DNA of 64,000 nucleotides from Lysobacterales bacterium (GCA_016721015.1 JADKJL010000003.1:316382-380381); one strand, 5' to 3'; positions 18,195-31,074 are shown, counted from the stretch's first letter. Numbers and translations are program-made. Notes: generated from the sequence alone by a model not told the origin.

Positions 18195-19912
18195 CGCAGG
18201 ATCAGTTGCAGCGACTCGCACCCATTCCATTCGTTGACATCGAGCTGGTAGGCCGCGCGAAATGCGGCTGGTGGGGTAGCACCTGGCTCGGCATTGAACA
18301 ACATGGCATCGACCGCGCTGGCTTGCTCGCCGAAACGCAACTTGAGCTTCCAGTGTTTCGAGCCCACCAAGCGCCAGGATTCAAGCTCAAAGCTATTCTC
18401 GAAAACAGGTTCAGCGAAGCCCTGCCCCCACGGCCCGGCGAAGCGCAACTCGCGGGCAAGATCGAGGCTGAAGTCAGCCCCCTCCAATTCGCCATCGGTC
18501 ATCAGAATCGGCTCGAACAGATCGGCCGCCGCACGCTCACCCACCACGGCATCGAACTCGGCAGCGAATTCGCCGATCGATGCCTGATCCAGAGTCAGTC
18601 CTGCGGCCATCGCGTGACCACCAAATCGCAAGATCAGGCCGGGCTTGCGTGCATCTACTTCCGCCAACATGTCGCGCACATGGATGCCACGAATCGAGCG
18701 CGCCGAGGCGCGTACTTCAGCACTGCCATCGCCGGCGGGAGCACAGGCGATGACCGGACGATGCAGGCGATCCTTGAGCCGTGAAGCGACCAGCCCGACC
18801 ACACCGGGATGCCATTCCTCCTCGAACAAGGTGAGGCCAAAAGGCAGCGGCTGGCGGTCATGGGTGACGATCCAGCGCGACACCGCCGCCTCTGCCTGCT
18901 CGATCATGCTGGCCTGCAATTCGCGGCGTTCGGCATTGATGGCCGAAAGCCGGTCGGCGAGATCCCGGGCGTGCGCGGGATCATCGGTGAGCAGACATTC
19001 GATACCGAGCGCCATGTCTTCCAGACGGCCTGCCGCATTGATCCGAGGAGCCACGGCGAAACCCAGGTCACTCGGCACAAGCTTGCTCGGATCACGGCCC
19101 GAAACACGCACCAGGGCGAGGATTCCGGCACAGGCGCGCTGCGCACGGATGCGTTTCAAGCCGGCCTCGACCAGTACGCGGTTATTGAAATCCAGTGGCA
19201 CGAGATCGGCCACGGTTCCGAGCGCGACGAGATCGAGCAAGTCGCCCAGATCAGGTTCGACACGCCCATCCGCCGCGAACCAGCCGCCTTCGCGCAGATG
19301 CGCACGCAGCGCAACGAGGATGCAGAACATGACGCCGACGCCAGCCAGCGCCTTGCTTGGAAAGGCATCACCATCAAGATTCGGATTGACGATCGCATTC
19401 GCGGCCGGCAACTCCGATCCGGGCAGATGATGGTCGGTGACCAGGACATCGATGCCGCGGGCGCGCGCCGCAGCGACTCCGGCGATGCTGGCAACACCGT
19501 TGTCGACGGTGACAATCAACTCCGGCGCCGGATCGATCAGGGTGGCGACCAGCGCCGTGGTCAGACCATAACCGTGCAGTTGCCGGTTCGGCACGCGGTA
19601 GCCGACCCGCAGCGCTCCGAGCAGGCGCAAGCCGCGCACCGCAACCGCGGTGCCGGTGGCCCCATCGGCATCGTAGTCGCCAACGATGACGATGCGCCGA
19701 CCCTCGCGAATTGCCGATGCGAGCAAGATGCAGGCCGCGTCGATGCCACCCAGCGCGGCCGGACTGGCCATCGCGGCGAGGCGATGCTCGATCTGCTGGA
19801 AGCTACTGATGCCGCGCGCGGCATAGACCCGGCGCAGAACCGGATGCATCGCCTGCGGCCAATCGCCGTTGGTGTCCACGAGTGGACGACGCTGGATTCG
19901 GGTCGACATCAC
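18176..19912 (-). CDS. recJ: Single-stranded-DNA-specific exonuclease RecJ
   Basis: A 578-residue 5'-3' exonuclease of the DHH superfamily, working in RecF recombination and mismatch repair. Motif I is GDYDADGATG, the DHH motif is VTDHHLPG, and the DHHA1 domain carries RFGGHAMAAG. Its ATG overlaps the stop of rpfE by four bases (ATGA), which suggests translational coupling at the end of the carA-carB-greA-rpfE-recJ run. Confidence 0.96.
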   Translation of the reverse strand: MMSTRIQRRPLVDTNGDWPQAMHPVLRRVYAARGISSFQQIEHRLAAMASPAALGGIDAACILLASAIREGRRIVIVGDYDADGATGTAVAVRGLRLLGALRVGYRVPNRQLHGYGLTTALVATLIDPAPELIVTVDNGVASIAGVAAARARGIDVLVTDHHLPGSELPAANAIVNPNLDGDAFPSKALAGVGVMFCILVALRAHLREGGWFAADGRVEPDLGDLLDLVALGTVADLVPLDFNNRVLVEAGLKRIRAQRACAGILALVRVSGRDPSKLVPSDLGFAVAPRINAAGRLEDMALGIECLLTDDPAHARDLADRLSAINAERRELQASMIEQAEAAVSRWIVTHDRQPLPFGLTLFEEEWHPGVVGLVASRLKDRLHRPVIACAPAGDGSAEVRASARSIRGIHVRDMLAEVDARKPGLILRFGGHAMAAGLTLDQASIGEFAAEFDAVVGERAAADLFEPILMTDGELEGADFSLDLARELRFAGPWGQGFAEPVFENSFELESWRLVGSKHWKLKLRFGEQASAVDAMLFNAEPGATPPAAFRAAYQLDVNEWNGCESLQLILRHVAPA

Positions 19913-20874
19913 CTGCGCAGTTCGCGCGGACGGCGCCAGAATCGATAGCGATGCGTGCTGCGGTAGCGAAAGCGCTCACCCGTCGCGAACAGCAATTCGA
20001 CCATGTCGAACACGCCACGGCGCAAGGCCCGATCGAGCGGCTGCAAACCGGATTGTTCGAGCGCATCACCGCGCAGTTCGCCCAGATCGACCAGATCGAC
20101 CAGCCAGGCAGCAGCGGCATCCTGCGCCTGTGTTTCGTAGACGCCATCACTTGCCGGCACTACCACGGGAATTCCGGCCAGCGCTGCCAGCCCGCGAATT
20201 TCCAGGCCATGGCTGACAACCCGCGTGAGCGGGCTGCGCACCCAGTCAGGCAATACGCCCGCACCCCAGAACCACAGACTGTTGACGCTGACCGCACCAC
20301 GCGCGGCACGTCGTTCATTGACCGGATGGTTGTGCAGGATGATCTGCGACTCGTTGAACAACTGCCGCCAGCGTTTGCCCGAGGCGCCCGCTGGCAGATG
20401 CAGTTTGAGGTCATCACCGATGGCCTCGTCGGGCGATGCGCAGCGGGGCAAGTCACCACCGGGCTGGGCACGCAGATACCAACGATCGGGCAAGCGCGCA
20501 TCAAACTCGAAACCGGCATCGCCGAACAGCGGCTGCAGCGCTTTGGCAATCTCGGCGCATTCGGACGCGGTCAATCCGAGCTGACCACAGGCCAGCATGC
20601 GCGCCGTGGTCATGTCGGCGCGGACATGGGCGGGATCCGCACGCAGCCAGGCCGAGCCTGCGGCATCGCCAAAATCAACCTGGCGGCTCAGCGCCGCCGC
20701 CGGCAGATGACTGCCGCTGAACTCGAACAGTTCGCGGATCGCATGCTCGATTCCGGCGGGTCGGGATTCGAGCCGGTCGCCGCGCGCAAGCCAGTGACTC
20801 AGTGTTCCACTGGCAACCGTCACCGAAGCGACGCATCGCTTCCATTCCGGCAGCAACACACAGGCGCGGCTCAT
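19909..20874 (-). CDS. rpfE: RpfE-like protein (phosphoglycerate-mutase-like regulatory protein)
   Basis: A cytoplasmic protein of about 321 residues, resembling the Xanthomonas RpfE family that databases often label phosphoglycerate mutase or regulatory protein. Recognisable stretches are LPDRWYLR, LHLPAGASGKRWRQLFNESQ and VNSLWFWGAGVLP. The biochemical role is not established. It lies between greA and recJ as in Xanthomonas, overlapping recJ by four bases. Starts: TTG at 20883 overlapping the greA stop, or ATG at 20874; I chose the ATG, although neither has a good ribosome-binding site. Confidence 0.7.
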   Translation of the reverse strand: MSRACVLLPEWKRCVASVTVASGTLSHWLARGDRLESRPAGIEHAIRELFEFSGSHLPAAALSRQVDFGDAAGSAWLRADPAHVRADMTTARMLACGQLGLTASECAEIAKALQPLFGDAGFEFDARLPDRWYLRAQPGGDLPRCASPDEAIGDDLKLHLPAGASGKRWRQLFNESQIILHNHPVNERRAARGAVSVNSLWFWGAGVLPDWVRSPLTRVVSHGLEIRGLAALAGIPVVVPASDGVYETQAQDAAAAWLVDLVDLGELRGDALEQSGLQPLDRALRRGVFDMVELLFATGERFRYRSTHRYRFWRRPRELRR

Positions 20875-20879
20875 CGCGA

Positions 20880-21355
20880 TCAATCGAGATAGCGGACGCT
20901 GAGGATCTCGTAGTTGCGTGTGCCGTTCGGTGCCTGGAACTCGAAACTGTCGCCTTCGTTCTTGCCGATCAGCGCGCGCGCGAACGGCGACATCACCGAG
21001 ATCAGCTTGTGCTTGATGTCGGCTTCCATGTCGCCGACGATCTGATAGGTCACTTGCTCGCCGCTGTCCTCGTCGGCCAGATCGACAATCGCGCCAAACA
21101 CGATCTTCTTGCCGGCATTGAGCTTGGAGACATCGATCACGTCGGCGTAACTCAAACCCGCTTCAAGTTCCTTGATGCGACCTTCGGTGAAGCCCTGCAT
21201 CTCACGCGCGGCGTGGTACTCGGCGTTTTCCTTGAGATCGCCATGGGCGCGCGCTTCGGCGATCGCCTGGATGATGCGCGGGCGATCCTCGGACTTGAGA
21301 CGATCCAGCTCGGCGCGCAAACGAATGGCGCCCTTGTGTGTCATTGGAGCTCGGT

Positions 21356-21359
<4 letters not shown>
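20880..21359 (-). CDS. greA: Transcription elongation factor GreA
   Basis: A 159-residue cleavage factor that rescues backtracked RNA polymerase. The N-terminal coiled coil has EARAHGDLKENAEYHAA, including the acidic tip residues, and the C-terminal domain has SPFARALIGKNEGD. Its ATG overlaps the carB stop by four bases (21356-21359), so it is probably translationally coupled. An internal ATG at 21344 is an alternative start. Confidence 0.96.
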
Positions 21360-24566
<3,207 letters not shown>

Positions 24567-24583
<17 letters not shown>

Positions 24584-24965
24584 CAGGCTTGCCCTTGTCC
24601 AGAGGTTTTTGTTCGGGGAACAGCGGATCGGCTGGTGCGATCTCGAGCATGACCTTGCGAATCGTGCTGCGCGGAATGGCCAATTCGATCGAACCGTTGT
24701 CGGCGCCGAGCTTCACATTCAGGCTGACCTTCGTGTAACGCAGCAAGGTGCCCCGTCGCGTGGTGTCGTTGGTCGTCTGGATGACGAGATCGCTGCCGAT
24801 CTTGCTCTCCAGCGAGGTGTACTCGACTTCGCGCAAGCTGAGCTGCGCCGCCTTGGCATTGGTCGTCTTTTCGCTCGTGGCCGGCTTGGCGGCCTGTAGG
24901 TTGGCAACGAGCAAGGTGGTGAACAAAGCCAGCATGAGCCTGGGAATCAGATTTGAACCATTCAT
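24567..24965 (-). CDS. Small secreted protein of unknown function between carA and carB
   Basis: A 132-residue protein with a signal peptide (IPRLMLALFTTLLVANLQAA) and a mature part with an Sm-like feel: SDLVIQTTNDTTRRGTLLRY followed by VSLNVKLGADNGSIELAIPR, then a Lys-rich tail. It starts four bases after the carA stop and overlaps carB by 17 bases, so it is coupled to both. I recall a similar gene at this site in other xanthomonads. I do not know its function; the export signal makes a direct role in the cytoplasmic CarAB enzyme unlikely. Confidence 0.8.
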
Positions 24966-24969
24966 GTGA

Positions 24970-26109
24970 TTACGCCGCGTATGCCGCGTGCGCCTCCATC
25001 AGGTGGATGAAACGATCAAACAAGGGAGCCACATCCATCGGCCCCGGACTTGCTTCGGGATGCCCCTGGAAACCGAACGCCGGCGCATCCATGAACTCGA
25101 TGCCCTGCAGGGATCCATCGAACAACGAACGATGTGTCGGCTTCACCCGATCAGGCAAACTCGCCTCGTCGACGGCAAAGCCGTGGTTCTGACTCGAGAT
25201 CATGACCCGTCCACTGGCCAGGTCGATGACCGGGTGATTGGCGCCATGATGGCCGAACTTCATCTTCAAAGTGCGTGCGCCGACCGCGAGTCCCAGCAAC
25301 TGGTGGCCCAGGCAGATGCCGAAGGTCGGCACCCGCTTGCTGATGAATTCGCGAATCGCGCTGATGGCATAGTCGCAAGGCTCAGGATCGCCGGGGCCAT
25401 TGGACAAAAACACGCCGTGAGGCTGCATCGCGAGCACCTCGCTGGCCGGCGTCTGTGCGGGCACGACACTGATCTCGCAGCCACGGTCGACGAGCATGCG
25501 CAGGATGTTGTGCTTGATCCCGAAATCGTAGGCGACCACGCGAAATTTCGCCTGGCTGACGTTCACCTGCTGTCGGTCGAGATCCCAGGTTCCCTCACTC
25601 CAGTGCGAGATCGACTGGGTGCTGACCACCTTGGCCAGATCCATCCCGGCAAGCCCCGGAAACGCCCGCGCTGCGGCCAGGGCGGTTTCTTCTGACAGAC
25701 CCTCGCCGGCCATGATGCAGCCACCCTGTGCGCCACTCTGGCGGAGGATGCGGGTCAGTCGCCGGGTATCGATGTCTGCAATCGCGACCAGGCCGTGTCG
25801 GAACAGCCAGGCGTCGAGTGATTCTTCGCTGCGCCAGTTGCTCGCCAGCAGCGGCAGATCGCGGATGACGAGGCCAGCCGCCTGCACACGCGAAGATTCC
25901 ATATCAACAGAATTGCAGCCGGTATTGCCGATATGCGGATAAGTCAGGGTGACGATCTGACGGCAATAGGACGGATCGGTGAGGATCTCCTGATAGCCGG
26001 TCATTGCCGTGTTGAAGACGACTTCGCCGCTGCTGCTTCCGTTGGCGCCAATCGAACGACCACGAAACAGGCTACCGTCGGCGAGGGCAAGAATGGCTGG
26101 TTGGAACAT
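24970..26109 (-). CDS. carA: Carbamoyl-phosphate synthase small (glutaminase) subunit
   Basis: About 379 residues; supplies ammonia from glutamine to CarB. The class I glutamine amidotransferase domain has the nucleophile in GICLGHQLLGLA and the histidine/glutamate pair in GFQGHPEASPGP. The frame extends to 26238, but ATG 26109 gives the family N-terminus (ALADGSLFRG) and has AGGCG upstream. The upstream neighbour in related genomes is dapB; here two opposite-strand genes intervene. Confidence 0.96.
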   Translation of the reverse strand: MFQPAILALADGSLFRGRSIGANGSSSGEVVFNTAMTGYQEILTDPSYCRQIVTLTYPHIGNTGCNSVDMESSRVQAAGLVIRDLPLLASNWRSEESLDAWLFRHGLVAIADIDTRRLTRILRQSGAQGGCIMAGEGLSEETALAAARAFPGLAGMDLAKVVSTQSISHWSEGTWDLDRQQVNVSQAKFRVVAYDFGIKHNILRMLVDRGCEISVVPAQTPASEVLAMQPHGVFLSNGPGDPEPCDYAISAIREFISKRVPTFGICLGHQLLGLAVGARTLKMKFGHHGANHPVIDLASGRVMISSQNHGFAVDEASLPDRVKPTHRSLFDGSLQGIEFMDAPAFGFQGHPEASPGPMDVAPLFDRFIHLMEAHAAYAA

Positions 26110-26323
26110 GTGTTCGCCTGGTTGATGGCCCTGCATCGCTGCATCCAATTGTTGGGTGCGACGAAAACCGCAGACAGGCAATGACCAGTCCGTGGCATGG
26201 GCGAAAGTGGAGTCGAGGCGAGGCGGAATGATAGGCATCGGCCACTTGCCTGTCTACCATTGCCGACAACGCCTAGAATGATGGCCCGATGGAATCGCCG
26301 GGCCAATGCTCGAGAACTGGAAG

Positions 26324-27019
26324 ATGAATGCCGTGAATCTGTTGCAAACCGAGGCGCTGGACAAGGCCGGCACGCATATCCGCCACAAGCCTTTCTCGTT
26401 CATGTTCGCGGAAGGGCTGCTGTCGGATTCGGCGCGGCCGGTTCTGGATACCGACTTTCCGCGATACCCCAGTGCCGGATTCTTTCCGCATGAAGCCGCC
26501 GATTGCGGCCCTTCGATCAACCGCCTGATCGAAGAGCTGACCACACCCGCATTCGCCGATGCGATCGGGGCGAGGCTTGGCATCGACTCACTGGGCCGGT
26601 TTCCGACCTTGGTCACGATCTGCCGCGCCCTCAACAAGCGCCATGGCACGATCCATACCGACAGCCGTTCCAAGATCGCCACCGCCCTGGTCTATCTCAA
26701 CGAGAGTTGGCCCGACACCAGCGCAGGATGCCTGCGATTCCTCAACCGGGCCGACAGCATCGATGACATGGTCTGCCCTGAATTGCGCCCGCTGTACGGG
26801 AATTTCGTCGCGTTTCGACGCAGCGAGACTTCATTCCACGGCCATTTGCCGTTCGAAGGCGAACGCCGCGTGATCCAGATCGCCTGGCTGACCAGTGAAG
26901 ACGAGAAACTGCGCAAGACCAAGCGTGGCAAACTCTCCCGCCTGTTCAAGAAACTGTTCGGTGGCGTCGACCGACGCATCGGTGCCGGACGCAAGGACGA
27001 TGCATCACATCTCGACTGA
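26324..27019 (+). CDS. 2-oxoglutarate/Fe(II)-dependent oxygenase
   Basis: A 231-residue cytoplasmic protein with the jelly-roll dioxygenase signature: GTIHTDSRSKIATALVYLN (iron ligands H111 and D113), then FHGHLPFEGERRVIQIAWL (third histidine and the 2OG-binding arginine). It belongs to the prolyl-hydroxylase-like 2OG group; the substrate is unknown. The tail is strongly basic (KLSRLFKKLF). ATG 26324 was preferred for its GAGAA upstream; 26306 is possible. With the protease at 27036 it forms a plus-strand pair set between carA and dapB. Confidence 0.8.
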   Translation: MNAVNLLQTEALDKAGTHIRHKPFSFMFAEGLLSDSARPVLDTDFPRYPSAGFFPHEAADCGPSINRLIEELTTPAFADAIGARLGIDSLGRFPTLVTICRALNKRHGTIHTDSRSKIATALVYLNESWPDTSAGCLRFLNRADSIDDMVCPELRPLYGNFVAFRRSETSFHGHLPFEGERRVIQIAWLTSEDEKLRKTKRGKLSRLFKKLFGGVDRRIGAGRKDDASHLD

Positions 27020-27035
27020 CCAACCCGGACTCCCC

Positions 27036-28577
27036 ATGAACAAGCATTTCCAGTGCGCCGCCGCGCTGTTCACCGCCCTGCTCTGCACAACCGCCGAGGC
27101 ACGCAAGGGTGAAGCTCCCTACAGCATCGGCATGTCGACAAAAAGCGAACTGGCGATACCCGAAACCGTTCTCGCCGCAATCGATGCCGCAGCCTTGCGC
27201 GCGAGCGATGATGCCAAGCTGCAACGCAGTGACATCGCGCATGCGAAACGACTGGCGATCGCCGAAGAGCGCGTGGTCGCCCTGAGCCCGGCATCCAGCG
27301 GGCAATGGCAGCTCTTGGCGGACGGCGACCTGCTCTGGCGCATTCGCGTCAGTGTGCCCGGCGCCACCGATCTGCATCTCGGTTTTGGAACCGGAATTCT
27401 GCCGGCCGGAGCATCGCTTTGGGTGATCGGCGCCGGCGACTACTACGAAGGCCCCTACACGGATGCCGATGCGACTCCGCTGTGGATTCCGATGGTTCCA
27501 GGCGACCAGGCGACCATCGAACTGCACCTGCCGGCGGGTTCGCCGATCAATGATCAATTGATCGAACTGACCAGCGTCGGCGCCGGTTTCCGCGATGTTT
27601 TCAACGCGCCATCGAAAGTGGGCCAGCCCGGCGCTTCCGGGGCGTGCAACATCAATGTGGTCTGCCCGCTCGGCCAGCCCTACACCGACGAGGATCGGGC
27701 CCTCGCCTATTACGAATTCCGCGCCGATGACGACGGCTTCACCTACATCTGCACGGCGACCCTGCTCAACGATGTTCCGGCGGATCGAAAGAACTTCGTA
27801 TTGACAGCCGCCCATTGCCTGTCGAGCCAGACCGAAGCAGCGAGCATGCGTCTGTACTGGAACTATCAATCGACCGATTGCGTGATTACCACCGGCTGGT
27901 CCTTCGGCCAGAACCAGACCGGCGCCAGCCTGCGGGCGACCCGTGCCGATGCCGACTTCAGCCTGGTCGAATTGAACCAGGCGCCAGACCCGGCCTGGAA
28001 CCTGTTCCATGCCGGCTGGGACGCCGAAAATATCGCACCGACATCAAGCATTGGCCTGCATCACCCACGCGGTGATGTCGCCAAGGTCGACAACAGCCCG
28101 AGCGCACCGCGCACGACCAACAACTGCATCGGCACAGGCGGCGTGAGCAGCAATACCCACTGGCTGACCGGTCCTTACGACCAGGGCACGACCGAAGGTG
28201 GCTCATCGGGTTCCGGCTTGTGGATTCCGTCCAGCGATGCAAGCGGTCGCGGACGTCGCCTGATTGGCGTGTTGTCGGGTGGCACGGCGGCCTGTTTCGG
28301 AGCCAATCCGGACAATGGCGTGGACTGCTATGGCAAGTTCTCTGCGGCCTGGGATGGCCCGTCGCCGTCAAGCCGACTGCGCGATTGGCTCGATCCTGGT
28401 GCAACCGCCACCACCACGGTTGCTGGCGTCAATCATGTCGCATCGACGACAACCCCGATCGATCCCGCCCTTGCCACGCGTGTCGCCGCAGAGCGCGATG
28501 CCAGACCCATGCGCAACACGGGACGTGGATCCGGTCGGCACCCATCACCATACAATCCGGCTCTACGCACGAATTGA
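27036..28577 (+). CDS. Secreted trypsin-like serine endopeptidase (lysyl-endopeptidase type)
   Basis: A 513-residue exported protease. A signal peptide (AAALFTALLCTTAEA) is followed by a pro-region of about 180 residues. The catalytic domain holds H260 in LTAAHCLS, D307 in DADFSLVEL and S391 in GGSSGSGLW, the layout of Achromobacter protease I (lysyl endopeptidase). Cysteine pairs fit an extracellular enzyme. The last 60 residues are low complexity. Its stop abuts the stop of dapB with no gap. The start ATG 27036 lies 17 bases after the oxygenase, so the two are probably co-transcribed. Confidence 0.85.
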   Translation: MNKHFQCAAALFTALLCTTAEARKGEAPYSIGMSTKSELAIPETVLAAIDAAALRASDDAKLQRSDIAHAKRLAIAEERVVALSPASSGQWQLLADGDLLWRIRVSVPGATDLHLGFGTGILPAGASLWVIGAGDYYEGPYTDADATPLWIPMVPGDQATIELHLPAGSPINDQLIELTSVGAGFRDVFNAPSKVGQPGASGACNINVVCPLGQPYTDEDRALAYYEFRADDDGFTYICTATLLNDVPADRKNFVLTAAHCLSSQTEAASMRLYWNYQSTDCVITTGWSFGQNQTGASLRATRADADFSLVELNQAPDPAWNLFHAGWDAENIAPTSSIGLHHPRGDVAKVDNSPSAPRTTNNCIGTGGVSSNTHWLTGPYDQGTTEGGSSGSGLWIPSSDASGRGRRLIGVLSGGTAACFGANPDNGVDCYGKFSAAWDGPSPSSRLRDWLDPGATATTTVAGVNHVASTTTPIDPALATRVAAERDARPMRNTGRGSGRHPSPYNPALRTN

Positions 28578-29363
28578 TCAGGCGCGACCAAGCTCGAGCA
28601 TGTCGGTCATCCCGTAGCGACCTGGTGCTTGGCCGGACAACCAGCACGCGGCCTTGAGCGCTCCCCGCGCGAAAATATCGCGGTCGCTTGCGCGATGGAT
28701 CAACTCGATGCGTTCGCCGGATCCGAGCAGGCGCACCTCGTGTTCGCCGACGACGTCGCCACCGCGGCTGACCGCATAGCCGATCGAGCCTTCGATGCGC
28801 GAGCCGCCGCGGTCTGCCACGGGATCCGGGAAGTCGATGTCACGTGCGCGTGCGGCGTGTTGTCCAAGCATCAGTGCCGTACCCGATGGCGCATCGCGCT
28901 TGTGGCGGTGATGGGCCTCAAGGATCTCGATATCCCAGGCCGGCAGCAGGCGCGCCGCCTCACCAACAAGATGGGCGAGCACGACAACTCCGATACTGAA
29001 ATTCGCCGCCCACAGCACGGGAATAACCTGTGCTGCACGATGCATCTCTCGCATCTGGAACTCATCGAGACCGGTGGAACCACTGACGAAGGCAACCGAT
29101 CGCTGCACGGCAAGCTGCAAGGCGGCACTGAAACCAGACGCCCCCGAGACATCGATGAGCGCGTCAAAATCGATCGCTGCAGGCGCAACTGAGGTGTAGG
29201 TCGGTGTCGAGGCGATTCCGCTCGACTTCCCATCAAGCGTGCTTCCAGGCCGAACCAGTGCAGCCGACAAAACGGCATCGTCATGCTCGGCGATCGCTTT
29301 CAACAACGCCTGGCCCATGCGTCCGGCGGCACCGTTGACGATGATCCGTGTCGACTCGCTCAT
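28578..29363 (-). CDS. dapB: 4-hydroxy-tetrahydrodipicolinate reductase
   Basis: A 261-residue NAD(P)H-dependent reductase of lysine and diaminopimelate synthesis. It has a Rossmann start (IIVNGAAGRMGQALL) and the substrate/catalytic signature EAHHRHKRDAPSGTAL. Length is close to the family norm (about 270). It is usually upstream of carA in this order; here it is separated from it by the plus-strand pair. Confidence 0.96.
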   Translation of the reverse strand: MSESTRIIVNGAAGRMGQALLKAIAEHDDAVLSAALVRPGSTLDGKSSGIASTPTYTSVAPAAIDFDALIDVSGASGFSAALQLAVQRSVAFVSGSTGLDEFQMREMHRAAQVIPVLWAANFSIGVVVLAHLVGEAARLLPAWDIEILEAHHRHKRDAPSGTALMLGQHAARARDIDFPDPVADRGGSRIEGSIGYAVSRGGDVVGEHEVRLLGSGERIELIHRASDRDIFARGALKAACWLSGQAPGRYGMTDMLELGRA

Positions 29364-29546
29364 TGCAGTGGGTTCTTTGCGTGGTGACTGCTCAGGGTAA
29401 ACCGGCTACGCCCCCGGCGACCAGTATTGTCTCTTGGTCGCATTTCTTCTGCTCCTGAGTCCGCCTTCGGCGACATAAGAATTCAAGTGATTCCGACTCA
29501 GGCTCTTCGCGACCCCGCGATGTTCGGATCACCCTCCAGTTCTGGC

Positions 29547-29634
29547 ACGCTCCTTCGTCGCGCAGCATCCCTGCCGGGGTTTCACTCGCCTCCAGGCGAG
29601 CGAAAAAAAGGGATGCCGTGCGACGAAGGAGCGT
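29547..29634. repeat. Nested palindrome (26-base arms, inner hairpin)
   Basis: The outer arms (29547-29572 and 29609-29634) match with a few mismatches and carry TCCTTCGTCGC near the ends. The inner hairpin is CTCGCC-TCCA-GGCGAG at 29585-29600, followed by a run of seven A. It could fold into a cruciform or long RNA hairpin. Confidence 0.8.
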
Positions 29635-29675
29635 AAAAACCCCAGCATCGCGACCGAAGGGAGTCCCTTTTCGGG

Positions 29676-29700
29676 GCGACTGAAGTCGCTCCCACGGGAG
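29676..29700. repeat. REP-like unit
   Basis: The hairpin GCGAC-TGAA-GTCGC is followed by TCCCACGGGAG. The same hairpin-plus-tail arrangement is seen in the right arm of the icmF element (245-285). Confidence 0.65.
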
Positions 29701-29845
29701 AGTGGCGTCGCGACTGGAGTCTGGCCTGAAACTGTCGAAGTGCCGGGCCGACAGACTCGCATTTATTGCATCAAGAAACCTGCCGTCGAGTTTCGCGAAA
29801 TCGCGAATCGATGACGGAGGTTGTGATCGAGAGACAGAGCGAAAG

Positions 29846-30973
29846 TCAGGAGGTGACGCGATCCCAGAACTGCTTGACGCCATCTAGCCAGCTGCGGTTG
29901 CGAGGCGAATGGGTTTGCGCATTCTCGCCATCGAAGGTCGTTTCGAGCTCGGCGATCAATTCACGTTGATGTGGGGTGAGCTTGACCGGCGTCTCCACAA
30001 CCACACGACAGAGCAAATCCCCGGTGCGACCACTGCGTACCGATTTGACGCCCTTGCCACGCAAGCGGAACAGCTTGCCGGTCTGGGTCTCGGCCGGGAT
30101 CGCGACGGTAGCTTCGCCGCCGAGCGTCGGCACCACGAGGTCGGCACCGAGTGCGGCCTGGCCAAAGCGGATCGGCACTTCGCAATACAGGTCGTCGCCT
30201 TCGCGAGTGAAGATCGCATGTTCGCGAACGCGCACTTCCACGTACAAATCTCCCGGCACCGTGCCGGCCGGTCCTGCTTCGCCCTGCCCACTCAGGCGAA
30301 TGCGGTCACCGTTGTCGACCCCGGCTGGAATCTTCACCTCGAGGCTGCGCTCATCATTGACGCGACCTTCACCTTTGCAATCATGGCAGGGGTTGGCCAC
30401 GGTCTTGCCGGCACCAGCGCAATGCGGGCAAGTCTGCTGCACGGAAAAGATGCCGTTCTGCATGCGAACACGGCCATGGCCACGACAGGTCGCACAAGTC
30501 GAGGTTTTGCCATCCTCCGATCCGCTGCCATCGCACTTCGCGCAGGCGACCAAGGTTGGCACTTCGATCTTCTTTTCGATGCCGAATACGGCCTCTTCCA
30601 GATCGAGCTCCATCAGGTAACGCAGATCGGAGCCGCGCCTTGGCCGGCCGCGAGCAGCACCACCCATGCCGAAGATGTCGCTGAAAATGTCGCCGAAGAT
30701 GTCGCCGACATCGCCATTGAAACCGCCGCGGCCACCTGCTCCACCCTCGAACGCGGCATGACCATACTGGTCGTAGGCGGCACGCTTCTGCGCATCGGCA
30801 AGGATTTCGTAGGCCTCCTTGGCCTCCTTGAATCGCTCCTGCGCCGCCGGGTCATCCGGACAGCGATCCGGATGGCACTTCATGGCAAGGCGGCGGAAGG
30901 ACTTCTTGACCTCGTCATCCGACGCAGTGCGCTCGATCGAGAGGATTTCGTAGTAGCAGCGCTTTGTTGTCAT
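29846..30973 (-). CDS. dnaJ: Chaperone protein DnaJ
   Basis: A 375-residue Hsp40 co-chaperone stimulating DnaK ATPase. The J-domain has the HPD tripeptide (CHPDRCPDD). A Gly/Phe-rich linker follows (GGRGGFNGDVGDIFGDIFSD). The four zinc-binding repeats are all present: CAKCDGSG, CATCRGHG, CPHCAGAG and CHDCKGEG. The start is ATG 30973; the frame extends further but the J-domain begins here. It lies about 100 bases after dnaK. Confidence 0.97.
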   Translation of the reverse strand: MTTKRCYYEILSIERTASDDEVKKSFRRLAMKCHPDRCPDDPAAQERFKEAKEAYEILADAQKRAAYDQYGHAAFEGGAGGRGGFNGDVGDIFGDIFSDIFGMGGAARGRPRRGSDLRYLMELDLEEAVFGIEKKIEVPTLVACAKCDGSGSEDGKTSTCATCRGHGRVRMQNGIFSVQQTCPHCAGAGKTVANPCHDCKGEGRVNDERSLEVKIPAGVDNGDRIRLSGQGEAGPAGTVPGDLYVEVRVREHAIFTREGDDLYCEVPIRFGQAALGADLVVPTLGGEATVAIPAETQTGKLFRLRGKGVKSVRSGRTGDLLCRVVVETPVKLTPHQRELIAELETTFDGENAQTHSPRNRSWLDGVKQFWDRVTS

Positions 30974-31074
30974 GGGAAAAATAGAGACACGCATCGATGT
31001 GGCAGACAAAAATGAAAGGCGGAACGGCAAGCGGCGATCACGCGCCGGTCACCGTTCCGCCCGACCACACGGAC

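Larger units (their letters stand above)
29364..29845. repeat. Repeat-filled intergenic region between dapB and dnaJ
   Basis: 482 bp without a supported gene. The sequence is dominated by palindromes: a 26-base imperfect inverted repeat (29547-29572 and 29609-29634), a nested CTCGCC/GGCGAG hairpin, and a REP-like unit (29676-29700). An open frame across it on the minus strand translates to Arg-rich sequence of a kind I recall as spurious hypothetical proteins in related genomes, so I treat it as interspersed repeat DNA, not a gene. Confidence 0.7.

Noticed and set aside
29392..29883. 163-codon open frame across the dapB-dnaJ gap
   Set aside because: It reads through palindromic repeats and overlaps the end of dnaJ; the translation looks like a known type of repeat-derived spurious protein.
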